DNA of 58,402 bases from a virus. The notes under the pieces were generated by a model. That model worked only from the letters and a program-made list of their open reading frames with translations. It did no database searches and was not told the DNA's origin. The stretch is taken from positions 1-58,402 of IMG/VR virus record IMGVR_UViG_3300030118_002679. One strand, 5' to 3'. Made by a program: the position numbers and the translations under genes. This document shows, piece by piece, positions 8,321 to 15,743 of the stretch (position 1 is its first letter; each line of letters starts with the position of its first letter).

Positions 8321-8593
8321 ATGACAAAATTATGCCCAAGAGGAAAAGCAGCAGCTAAAAGAAAATTTAAAGTTTATCCAAGTGCCTATGCAAATGCCTA
8401 TGCTTCAAAAATATGTGCTGGTAAAATAAAAGACCCCAGTGGTGTAAAAAGAAAAGATTTTAAAGGACCAAAACCAGCATCAAAAGGTACTATGGTAGAT
8501 ACTTTTGAGGGTCATGAAGTACAAGGAGGTTCTATACAAGGCGATTATGGAACTAATAGTAGTATGCAAGGTTATTACAAAGACTTGTTATAA
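8321..8593 (+). CDS. small basic conserved phage protein
   Basis: The 90-aa protein starts MTKLCPRGKAAAKRKFKVYP and contains two Cys residues in its conserved N-terminal half (C5 and C32), a type I recognise from marine phages. The C-terminal half is Gly/Ser-rich and ends GYYKDLL, a tail resembling that of the next protein (DYYKGVI). It could be a DNA-binding or packaged protein. The function is unknown. Confidence 0.65.
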   Translation: MTKLCPRGKAAAKRKFKVYPSAYANAYASKICAGKIKDPSGVKRKDFKGPKPASKGTMVDTFEGHEVQGGSIQGDYGTNSSMQGYYKDLL

Positions 8594-8595
8594 TT

Positions 8596-8886
8596 ATGTC
8601 CTCTGGTTTAAAAAAATGGTTTGCTCAAAAATGGGTGGATATAGGAAGTAAAGATAAAGATGGTAAGTTTAAACCTTGTGGAAGAAGTAAACAAAAAGCA
8701 GATGCAAAAAGAAAGTACCCTAAGTGTGTGCCTTTAGCTAAAGCTAGAAGAATGACAGAGGGTCAAAGAAAAAGTGCTGTAAAAAGAAAAAGAGCAAAAG
8801 CTCAAGGAGTGGGAGGTAAACCTACTAATGTTAAAACTTTTGCAGTCAAAGGTGGATTAGCAGATTATTATAAAGGAGTTATATAA
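8596..8886 (+). CDS. DUF5872-like basic protein
   Basis: The 96-aa protein has KKWFAQKWVDIGSKDKDG (6-23), CGRSKQKADAKRKYPKCVP and MTEGQRKSAVKRKRAKAQG, which together match the DUF5872 pattern known from phages and large DNA viruses. The two conserved Cys are spaced about 16 apart. The protein ends GGLADYYKGVI. Strong positive charge suggests nucleic-acid binding. The role is not established. Confidence 0.7.
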   Translation: MSSGLKKWFAQKWVDIGSKDKDGKFKPCGRSKQKADAKRKYPKCVPLAKARRMTEGQRKSAVKRKRAKAQGVGGKPTNVKTFAVKGGLADYYKGVI

Positions 8887-9500
8887 TGACAGAAAAAAAA
8901 AGATTAATACAAGATGTTTTAGGTGGTTTAAAAGTTCCTAAAAAACAAACTAGGCAACAAAAGAAAAGTATGAAAAGATCAGAAAAAAATATCAAAAAAA
9001 ACTTGTATGATGATGTTTTAAAACCTCTTAAAAATAGTGGTGGTGGTCTTACTGAAGGCATCAAATCAGTAAAAGCCAGTGAGAAACAAGCAGCTCCTTC
9101 CAAAAAAGCTAGTGAGATGCAAGCAGCTCCTTCTACAAAAGCAAGTAAAAAACAGTACAGAGGTGTTACTAAAAAACCTTTAGCTGATTTTAAAAGCAAG
9201 ATGAGTAAAAAATCTGTTACGAAAAAATTAACTGGTGGACAAGCAAAACTAGATAAAAATAAAAATGATAAAATAGATGCAGAAGATTTTAAATTACTTA
9301 GAGAAGGTATGGCATTAGGTGGCAGTATGACAAGACAAATGACACAAGATATGATTGCTAGAGCTTTTCCAAAAGTCAAAGGACAAAAACAAAAAGAACA
9401 AGAAATGTATTTGAGAGAAAAAGCTAAATACGATAAACCACAAAATATGAGAGGTGGTGGTATAGCTATCAAAGGAACTAAATTTAAGGGTGTATTTTAG
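8886..9500 (+). CDS. Lys-rich hypothetical protein
   Basis: The 204-aa protein is extremely Lys-rich and contains an imperfect internal repeat around residues 60-90 (KASEKQAAPSKKASEMQAAP, then STKASKKQ). An EF-hand-like loop DKNKNDKIDAEDF is seen at about 120-132, with Asp, Asn, Asp, Ile and Glu-Asp in roughly EF positions. The C-terminal IAIKGTKFKGVF resembles the end of the protein at 712. The TAATG junction couples it to the upstream gene. Function unknown. Confidence 0.65.
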   Translation: MTEKKRLIQDVLGGLKVPKKQTRQQKKSMKRSEKNIKKNLYDDVLKPLKNSGGGLTEGIKSVKASEKQAAPSKKASEMQAAPSTKASKKQYRGVTKKPLADFKSKMSKKSVTKKLTGGQAKLDKNKNDKIDAEDFKLLREGMALGGSMTRQMTQDMIARAFPKVKGQKQKEQEMYLREKAKYDKPQNMRGGGIAIKGTKFKGVF

Positions 9501-9508
9501 GATAAATT

Positions 9509-10195
9509 ATGGCTACTTCTGGAACAACAGCATTTGATTTAGATATAGATGATATCATTGAAGAAGCTTATGAGAGATGTGGTGTTAGAACTAATTCTGG
9601 TAAAGATTTAAAATCTGCTAGAAGAAGTTTAAATATCATGCTATCGGAGTGGGGTAATAGAGGTGTGCATTTATGGAAAGTAGAATTAAAAGAACAATTA
9701 CTATCTGCTGGAACTCAAACTTATACAGCTCCTACAAACGCTAACGATGTTTTAGAGGCTTATATTAGTACAACAACTGGTACTACTTCATCAACTAATG
9801 ATGTGTCTTTAACAAAAATAAGTAGAAGTGAATATGCTGCTTTGCCTAATAAAGGTTCACAAGGACAACCTAGCCAGTATTATGTAGATAGACAAACTAT
9901 TCCTACTATAACTTTATATCAAACTCCAGATGCAACAACCTATACGTATTTAAAATACTATTATTTAAAAAGAATAGAAGATGCTGGAGCTTATACAAAT
10001 CAAGCAGATGTAGTTTTTAGATTTATACCATGTATGGTATCTGGTCTTGCTTACTATTTGAGTATGAAAAAAAATCCTCAACTGGTGCAACAAAATAAAT
10101 TATTGTACGAGGATGAATTACAGAGAGCTTTAACTGAGGATGGACAAAGAACTTCGGTGTATATAACACCACAAAGTTATTTTCCACAAGGATAG
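9509..10195 (+). CDS. P22 gp4-like head-tail adaptor
   Basis: The 228-aa protein has the helical layout of P22 gp4-type tail accessory factors: DIDDIIEEAYERCGV at the start, ARRSLNIMLSEWGNRGVHLWKVE (about 33-55, here abbreviated by position), then a beta insertion and a C-terminal helix (VVFRFIPCMVSGLAYYLSMK, about 168-187). These bind under the portal and extend the DNA channel. The position before a second adaptor and upstream of a gp10-like hub agrees. Confidence rests on the strongly conserved LSEWGNRG and related motifs. Confidence 0.78.
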   Translation: MATSGTTAFDLDIDDIIEEAYERCGVRTNSGKDLKSARRSLNIMLSEWGNRGVHLWKVELKEQLLSAGTQTYTAPTNANDVLEAYISTTTGTTSSTNDVSLTKISRSEYAALPNKGSQGQPSQYYVDRQTIPTITLYQTPDATTYTYLKYYYLKRIEDAGAYTNQADVVFRFIPCMVSGLAYYLSMKKNPQLVQQNKLLYEDELQRALTEDGQRTSVYITPQSYFPQG

Positions 10196-10197
10196 AT

Positions 10198-10578
10198 ATG
10201 CCATACGCAAAAGGAAAAAAATCACAAGCAATATCTGATAGGTCTGGAATGGCTTTTCCTTACACTGAAATGGTTAAAGAGTGGAATGGATCTTTTGTGC
10301 ATCGTTCTGAGTTTGAAGCAAAACATCCACAAATAAAAAGAAAACATATTAAGGCAGATGCTATAGCATTAGCAAACGCAAGACCTAGACCAAAAGACGA
10401 CAACAAAGATTTTTTATTATATATTAGCAATGGTTTTTTTGCTAATCAGGGAGATAGTGGAATAACTGGAGGTGCAAGTATGAGAGTTACAGATAGTGAT
10501 AAAATTTTGGGTACGAAACTTACATCAGTGGAAGCAACTACATCTATAGGCACTAATTTTAGTGTGGTGATAACATGA
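10198..10578 (+). CDS. conserved head-tail region protein
   Basis: The 126-aa protein contains SDRSGMAFPYTEMVKEWNGS and VHRSEFEAKHPQ (about 13-45), a motif pair found in phage structural-region proteins, here without the CxxC pairs that often accompany it. The C-terminal half is beta-rich. It lies between two adaptor genes and overlaps the next by ATGA. Probably a minor tail or connector protein. Confidence 0.65.
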   Translation: MPYAKGKKSQAISDRSGMAFPYTEMVKEWNGSFVHRSEFEAKHPQIKRKHIKADAIALANARPRPKDDNKDFLLYISNGFFANQGDSGITGGASMRVTDSDKILGTKLTSVEATTSIGTNFSVVIT

Positions 10579-11222
10579 GTATTACACACGCAAATTTTTT
10601 AACTCAAGTAAGAAATTACACAGAAGTAGATTCTAATGTTCTAAGCGATACTTTATTAGATCAATTTGTTAGAAATACAGAATTAGATATTGCTAACAAA
10701 GTAGATTATGATGACATTAGAAAATACGTTACTGGTTCTACAGGTACACAAAAATATTTGAATGTTCCAGATGACTGTATCGTAGTTCGTTCTATACAAG
10801 TGATTAGTAGTAGTACAAGAGATTTTTTAGAAAAAAGAGATACCTCTTTTATAGCCGAGTTTAATCCTACAGATGCAACTGGTTTACCGAAATATTTTGC
10901 TAATTGGGATGATAAAAATATTTTGTTTGCACCTATACCAGATCAAAATTACGATGTTCAATTAAATTATATAAGAGATCCAGAACATTTTAATTCTACA
11001 ACGGATACTTTTTTATCTAAACATCAAGAATCTTTATTATTACATGGTGTATTAACTGAGTGTTTTAGTTATTTAAAAGGCCCAGTTGATATGTACAACT
11101 TATACAAAACCAAGTATAATGAAGAAATACAAGATTTTGCGTTGCAACAAATGGGTAGAAGAAGAAGAGGAGAGTATGATGATGGGGTACCAAGAATACA
11201 AGTCGCTTCTCCTTCACCATAA
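10575..11222 (+). CDS. second head-tail adaptor / tail tube-like protein
   Basis: The 215-aa protein begins with ITHANFLTQVRNYTEVDSNVLSDTLLDQFVRN, a helical start typical of phage adaptor proteins of the gp6/gp11 type (listed here in pieces: helix about 4-15 and 23-40). A beta region with YLNVPDDCIVVRSIQV follows, then a C-terminal helix with LLLHGVLTECFSYL. It should join the portal-gp4 complex to the tail. The family assignment is by pattern. Confidence 0.65.
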   Translation: MSITHANFLTQVRNYTEVDSNVLSDTLLDQFVRNTELDIANKVDYDDIRKYVTGSTGTQKYLNVPDDCIVVRSIQVISSSTRDFLEKRDTSFIAEFNPTDATGLPKYFANWDDKNILFAPIPDQNYDVQLNYIRDPEHFNSTTDTFLSKHQESLLLHGVLTECFSYLKGPVDMYNLYKTKYNEEIQDFALQQMGRRRRGEYDDGVPRIQVASPSP

Positions 11223-11242
11223 AATAAAAAAGGAGAAAAAAT

Positions 11243-11683
11243 ATGGCAATAACAACTAGCGTAGTGTGTAATGTGTTTAAAACAGACGTGTTAAAAGCAG
11301 TGCATAATTTTACTGCTGCACCAACTGGTAACACTTTTAAATTAAGTATGTACACATCAAGTGCAACTCTTGGTAAGTCAACAACATCTTACACATCTGA
11401 TAATGAAGTAAGTTCACCTTCTGGATATACAGCTACTGGTAAAAATTTAGTTTCCTCTACTCCAGTTTTAAGCACAGACACTGCTGTATGTGATTTTGCA
11501 GATTTATCTTTTATAGGTGTTACTCTTACAGCAAGAGGTGCTTTAATCTATAACGATTCAGCTTCTGGTGATCCAGCAGTTGCAGTTTTAGATTTTGGTG
11601 GAGATAAAACAGCTACTTCAGGCACATTTACAATACAGTTTCCTACTGCTAATGCTTCAGATGCTATTATAAGAATAGCTTAG
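11243..11683 (+). CDS. virion structural protein
   Basis: The 146-aa protein is beta-rich and starts with VFKTDVLKAVHNF and FKLSMYTSSATLG, a pattern I recognise in marine phage structural genes between adaptors and fibres. There is no catalytic signature. AAGGAG lies about 9 bases before the ATG. It is probably a tail or fibre-associated protein. Confidence 0.6.
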   Translation: MAITTSVVCNVFKTDVLKAVHNFTAAPTGNTFKLSMYTSSATLGKSTTSYTSDNEVSSPSGYTATGKNLVSSTPVLSTDTAVCDFADLSFIGVTLTARGALIYNDSASGDPAVAVLDFGGDKTATSGTFTIQFPTANASDAIIRIA

Positions 11684-11701
11684 TAATAGGAGATTTGTTC
11701 A

Positions 11702-13117
11702 GTGACTACTAGAACATTTACAGTTACAGTAGTAAATGTTAGTGGTAATAATAAGTATTTCATTGATGGAGTACAACAAGCTACTCTCAATCTAGCAGAG
11801 GCAGGTACTTATGTATTCAATTGGTCTGACAGCTCAGCAATAAATCATCCACTAAGGTTTTCTACAACTTCTGATGGCACACATGGTGGAGGATCAGAGT
11901 ACACTACAGGTGTCACTAAAAATGATGGTGCTTACACTACAACAATCACAGTAGCGATAGGTGCTCCAACTTTATACTATTATTGCCAATATCACCCAAA
12001 TATGGGTGGTCAAGCAAATACAGTATCTGCGACATCATGGGGTATGTTGTCTTGGAATACTGGTGCTTGGGGTAATCAAGCTGATTTAACATTCAGTGTA
12101 ACTGGTGTTAGTGCTACTACATCAATTGGTTCTGTTGTTGCTGATGGTGTTATAAATACTGGATGGGGTAGAGTAGCATGGGGTGAATTTGGTTGGGGTA
12201 TAGGAGGTCAGGTTGTTGCCTCTGGGGTAGCTACCACTTCAGCAGTTGGTAGCGTCTCACAAACTATTACAGCAGATTTAAATGTAACAGGAGTATCTTT
12301 AACAAGTTCAGTTGGCTCCGTATCTGTAGAAGTAGCACTAGATGTAACAGCACCAGATGTTAGTCTTACAAGTTCAGTTGGCTCTGTAGTAGTAACTCAC
12401 ACTGGTTTAGTCGCACCTACTGGTTTAGTAGCTACAACCAGTTTAGGAACTGCAAGTGTAGATGAAAGATTTTTAGTAGGCTCTGGTTGGGGTAGATTAA
12501 GTTGGGGTAACCAAGCATGGGGTGTGGTATATGGTGTAATACCTAGTGGATTAAGTATTAACTCTTCTGTTGGCACTTCTACAATAACAGGCGATTGTAA
12601 TATATCAGTTACTGGTGTATCAGTTACAAGCACAGTGGGAGCTGTAGCAGGCGTATCAACAGATATTTTAATTACACAAACTGGATTAGGATTAACCAGT
12701 TCAATAGGTACTTCTACTGTAGAAATAACTTTTGGTGCAGTAGTAACAGGTGTTTCTGCAACATCAGCAGTAGGTTCTGTAATAGTTGCACCTAAAATAG
12801 AAGTGCCAGTTACTAACTCTACCTTAACATCTTCTATTGGCACAGTTACTTTTACTATAACAGGTTCTACTTCAGTTACTGGAGTAGCTTCAACGTTCTC
12901 TGTAGGATCAATAGTTCCAGAGTCCATTTACTCTGTCACTGGTGTTGTGGCAACATCAGCTGCTGGTACTCCTACTGAAGTTACAGGTGAAGGAATTATA
13001 GATAATGTTACTGGGGTAGTGTTGACTGCTTCAACTTCTGCTTCTATAATAGTGGTGTGGTCAGAAATAGATACTGGCACACCAATAACTTGGACTGAGA
13101 TTACAACAGCAGCATAA
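11702..13117 (+). CDS. cupredoxin-containing WG-repeat virion protein
   Basis: The 471-aa protein starts at GTG 11702 (AGGAG 9 bases upstream). Residues about 4-108 form a cupredoxin-like domain with His49 (NHPLRFS) and Cys95-x2-His98-x2-Met101, the order of type 1 copper ligands. The rest consists of repeats of the form VTGVSxTSSVGSV, broken by three Trp/Gly segments (WGMLSWNTGAWG, GWGRVAWGEFGWG, GWGRLSWGNQAWG). I know this general design from marine phage tail-surface proteins. Copper binding is predicted from the ligands only. It lies just upstream of the fibre genes. Confidence 0.7.
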   Translation: MTTRTFTVTVVNVSGNNKYFIDGVQQATLNLAEAGTYVFNWSDSSAINHPLRFSTTSDGTHGGGSEYTTGVTKNDGAYTTTITVAIGAPTLYYYCQYHPNMGGQANTVSATSWGMLSWNTGAWGNQADLTFSVTGVSATTSIGSVVADGVINTGWGRVAWGEFGWGIGGQVVASGVATTSAVGSVSQTITADLNVTGVSLTSSVGSVSVEVALDVTAPDVSLTSSVGSVVVTHTGLVAPTGLVATTSLGTASVDERFLVGSGWGRLSWGNQAWGVVYGVIPSGLSINSSVGTSTITGDCNISVTGVSVTSTVGAVAGVSTDILITQTGLGLTSSIGTSTVEITFGAVVTGVSATSAVGSVIVAPKIEVPVTNSTLTSSIGTVTFTITGSTSVTGVASTFSVGSIVPESIYSVTGVVATSAAGTPTEVTGEGIIDNVTGVVLTASTSASIIVVWSEIDTGTPITWTEITTAA

Positions 13118-13129
13118 AGGAACAAAAAT

Positions 13130-14026
13130 ATGGCATCTTCATACTCATCAGATCTAAAACTAGAACTCATGGCAACTGGTGAAAACGCTGGTACATGGGG
13201 TGATAAAACAAATACAAATTTAAATTTAGTACAACAAGCAATAGGTGGTTTTGAACAAGTAACAGTTGGTGATGGAGCAACAGTGGCTCTAGCTATGTCA
13301 GACGGTGCAATCTCTAATGCTAGAAATATGGTTATAAAAATAGCTACAGTAACTTTATCTGGAGCAACTGTTTTAACAGTGCCAAATAGCATAGAAAAAA
13401 TGTATATATTTGACTGTACTGCTGTGACTAATCCTACAAACTTAACAATTAAAACAGCAAGTGGGTCTGGCTTCTCTCCAGATCAAGCAAAAATTTATTT
13501 TGCATACGCAGATGGAACAAACATAGTAGAGGTATCTTTAGATACTTTGGGTGGTGCGATTGGTTCTGATAGTTTACCAACTGTGCCTATAGCTAAAGGT
13601 GGTACAGGTGCAACAAGTTTAGCATCTGCAAACATAGCGGTATTAAATGCAACTAATAATTTTGCAGACAATATATTACAAAGAGCAAAACTTAAAGATA
13701 CAGCAGAAGTAGCAGTAGCTTTAGGTGATTTAGGTGGTGGAACAGATGATATAGATTTATCAACAGGTAATGTCTTTACTGCAACAGTATCAACAGGAAC
13801 ACAAACTTTCACTTTTTCAAACCCTAGTCCAAGTGGTAACGCTTGTACTTTTATGTTGATACTAACTAATGGTGGATCACAAACAGTAAACTTTCCAAGT
13901 TCTGTAGATTTTCCTGGTGGTTCTGCTCCAACTTTAACAGCAGCAGGAGTAGACATTTTGATGTTTACCACAGTAGATGCTGGTACAACATTTCATGGTA
14001 TTTTAGCAAGTTCGGATAGTAAGTAA
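13130..14026 (+). CDS. tail fibre protein
   Basis: The 298-aa protein starts with SYSSDLKLELMATGENAGTWGDKTNTNLN (motif GTWGDKTNTNL at about 22-32), the common N-terminal virion-attachment region of phage fibres. A KGGTGATSLASA motif at about 157-168 is typical of fibre shafts. The C-terminal third is beta-rich. The TAA overlaps the next ATG. Likely a homotrimeric fibre. Confidence 0.75.
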   Translation: MASSYSSDLKLELMATGENAGTWGDKTNTNLNLVQQAIGGFEQVTVGDGATVALAMSDGAISNARNMVIKIATVTLSGATVLTVPNSIEKMYIFDCTAVTNPTNLTIKTASGSGFSPDQAKIYFAYADGTNIVEVSLDTLGGAIGSDSLPTVPIAKGGTGATSLASANIAVLNATNNFADNILQRAKLKDTAEVAVALGDLGGGTDDIDLSTGNVFTATVSTGTQTFTFSNPSPSGNACTFMLILTNGGSQTVNFPSSVDFPGGSAPTLTAAGVDILMFTTVDAGTTFHGILASSDSK

Positions 14027-15279
14027 TGGGAACATCTATTGGATCAGGAAAGTTTGGTTTCAAGCAAGCAGGTGGTGGTAAAGTAGGAACTTATTTTGGA
14101 GATGGTTCAGATGGTGCTGTAACTTTTTCTGGTAGCACTACTGATGGTATATCTGCTGGAGCAAGTTCTTATGGACTATATTCTATAGATGGTGCTGCAC
14201 CAGCTGGTTATCCAGCACCTTTAGCAGGATCAAATGTATATGAATATACCGTACCAAATAAAGATGGCTCTTATGATGGAGATGCTGTAGTAAAACAATT
14301 TTCATCTTTAACTATAAATTCTGGATATGTATTAACTACTGATCAACCTTGTAGAGGTCTTTTTATAATGGTGCAAGGAGATTGTACTTTAAATGGTTCT
14401 ATATCTATGACAGCAAGAGGTGCTTTTGCAAATCCTGATACACATGGAGGTAACGCTGCTGGGATTAAAATTCCAGTTAATCAAATTAGTGGTGATGCTT
14501 TAGGTGAAGATTTGTCAGGTGGTGCGATTTTTGACGGAATGGGAACTGCTGCAACTAATTTAGAAACAAGTTTTAATGATGCAGTTAGTGGACCTGGTGC
14601 TTTTTTAACTGTACCAAAAGTGGGTATGCCTGCCGATGGCACAAGAACTATAGAGCCTGGTAGTGATCAAGATATGAAAGGTTCTTTTGGTTTATCTGGT
14701 GATAACTGGACAGTAGCAGGCTCTTGGGGAGCTAGACCAACTAATACAGGAAAAACTGGTGAGGGTGGTTCAGGTAGAAATAGAACAGGTGCAACACCTG
14801 GTATAGCAGGTTCAGTTTTTTCTGGAGGACCTGGTGGTGGTGGTTCTTATTTTGGATCAGGATTTGAAGGACAAGATTATGGTGGTGCCGGTGGTCCTAA
14901 TGCTGCTGGAGGAGATTGGGCAGCTTGTGGAGGAGCAGGTAATCCTGGTGGTGGAAATAGTTTTGGTTCTGGTAGAGGTGGAGATGGCACTGGAGGTTTA
15001 TTAATATTATTAGTAGGTGGTAATCTTACCATTGGTGCAAGTGGAGGTCTTTATGCTAAAGGAGTGGGCGGAGGCACTAGACTATCTTCAGGACAACAAG
15101 TTCCTGGGTCAGGTTCAGGTGGTGGAGCCATAATATGTGCATATGCTGGTACTTTAAGTAATAGTGGTACAATTAATGTAGATGGAGGTATAATATCTAC
15201 TGCTGATAATAGTGACAATACAAGTTATCCTTGCCCTCAAGGTGGTGCAGGTTCTTATCAATTAATTAATTTAGCGTAG
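14026..15279 (+). CDS. glycine-rich adhesin-like tail protein
   Basis: The 417-aa protein has a very Gly-rich C-terminal half (about 240-400) with runs such as GGPGGGGSYFGSG and GGAGGPNAAGGDW. Polyglycine adhesin domains of this kind form receptor-binding tips in some T4-like phages (gp38-type). Coupled to the fibre gene by TAATG and followed by a chaperone-like gene, it is the best candidate receptor-binding protein. A parallel beta or polyglycine-II sandwich fold is plausible but untested. Confidence 0.6.
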   Translation: MGTSIGSGKFGFKQAGGGKVGTYFGDGSDGAVTFSGSTTDGISAGASSYGLYSIDGAAPAGYPAPLAGSNVYEYTVPNKDGSYDGDAVVKQFSSLTINSGYVLTTDQPCRGLFIMVQGDCTLNGSISMTARGAFANPDTHGGNAAGIKIPVNQISGDALGEDLSGGAIFDGMGTAATNLETSFNDAVSGPGAFLTVPKVGMPADGTRTIEPGSDQDMKGSFGLSGDNWTVAGSWGARPTNTGKTGEGGSGRNRTGATPGIAGSVFSGGPGGGGSYFGSGFEGQDYGGAGGPNAAGGDWAACGGAGNPGGGNSFGSGRGGDGTGGLLILLVGGNLTIGASGGLYAKGVGGGTRLSSGQQVPGSGSGGGAIICAYAGTLSNSGTINVDGGIISTADNSDNTSYPCPQGGAGSYQLINLA

Positions 15280-15287
15280 GAGAAATT

Positions 15288-15731
15288 ATGAGATATGTAA
15301 AAGTAGAAGATGGTAAAGTTACAAAAACTATAGATAACCTAGGCAAAGAATATCCAACTACTTGTTTTCCGATAGGTGGACCTAATTCTGATTGGCTGTC
15401 AGGTGAAAAGTTAGTGGTTGTTACAGAAGTAAAGTTTAGTGACTCTAGAGATAAAGTTGAAAACGTAGATCCATTTTTAGAAGACGGTAAATGGTATACA
15501 CAAAAAGTAACACCTTATGTAGCACCAACTATTACTACAGACGAAAAATGGGAAATGATTAGAAACGATAGAAACGATAGGTTGCGTAGATGTGATTATA
15601 TTTTTGTTGATGACGCACCTAGCTCTGTTACATCTAAATTAGATGATTGGAAAACATACAGACAAGCACTGAGAGATATAACAACACAATCAGATCCAGA
15701 TAAAATTACCTGGCCTTCAGAACCAAGTTAA
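15288..15731 (+). CDS. tail assembly chaperone-like protein
   Basis: The 147-aa protein ends with the signature of the phage tail-assembly chaperone family seen beside fibre genes: WEMIRNDRNDRLRRCDYI, a Trp-Lys-Thr-Tyr-Arg-Gln helix, and ITTQSDPDKITWPSEPS. The N-terminal half is a small beta domain. Such proteins sit downstream of fibre or adhesin genes and aid folding or attachment. AGGAG precedes the ATG. Confidence 0.65.
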   Translation: MRYVKVEDGKVTKTIDNLGKEYPTTCFPIGGPNSDWLSGEKLVVVTEVKFSDSRDKVENVDPFLEDGKWYTQKVTPYVAPTITTDEKWEMIRNDRNDRLRRCDYIFVDDAPSSVTSKLDDWKTYRQALRDITTQSDPDKITWPSEPS

Positions 15732-15743
15732 TAGGAAATAAAC

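Noticed and set aside
8879-9472. 197-aa leftward frame opposite the Lys-rich gene
   Set aside because: The Phe/Leu/Ser-rich product is what antisense of Lys/Ala-rich coding gives; no SD or promoter.
12397-12927. 176-aa leftward frame in the WG-repeat gene
   Set aside because: A repeat-derived antisense frame (Val/Thr/Pro-rich) opposite a well-supported structural gene.
13495-13971. 158-aa leftward frame opposite the fibre gene
   Set aside because: No SD, no promoter, and opposite a recognised fibre gene.
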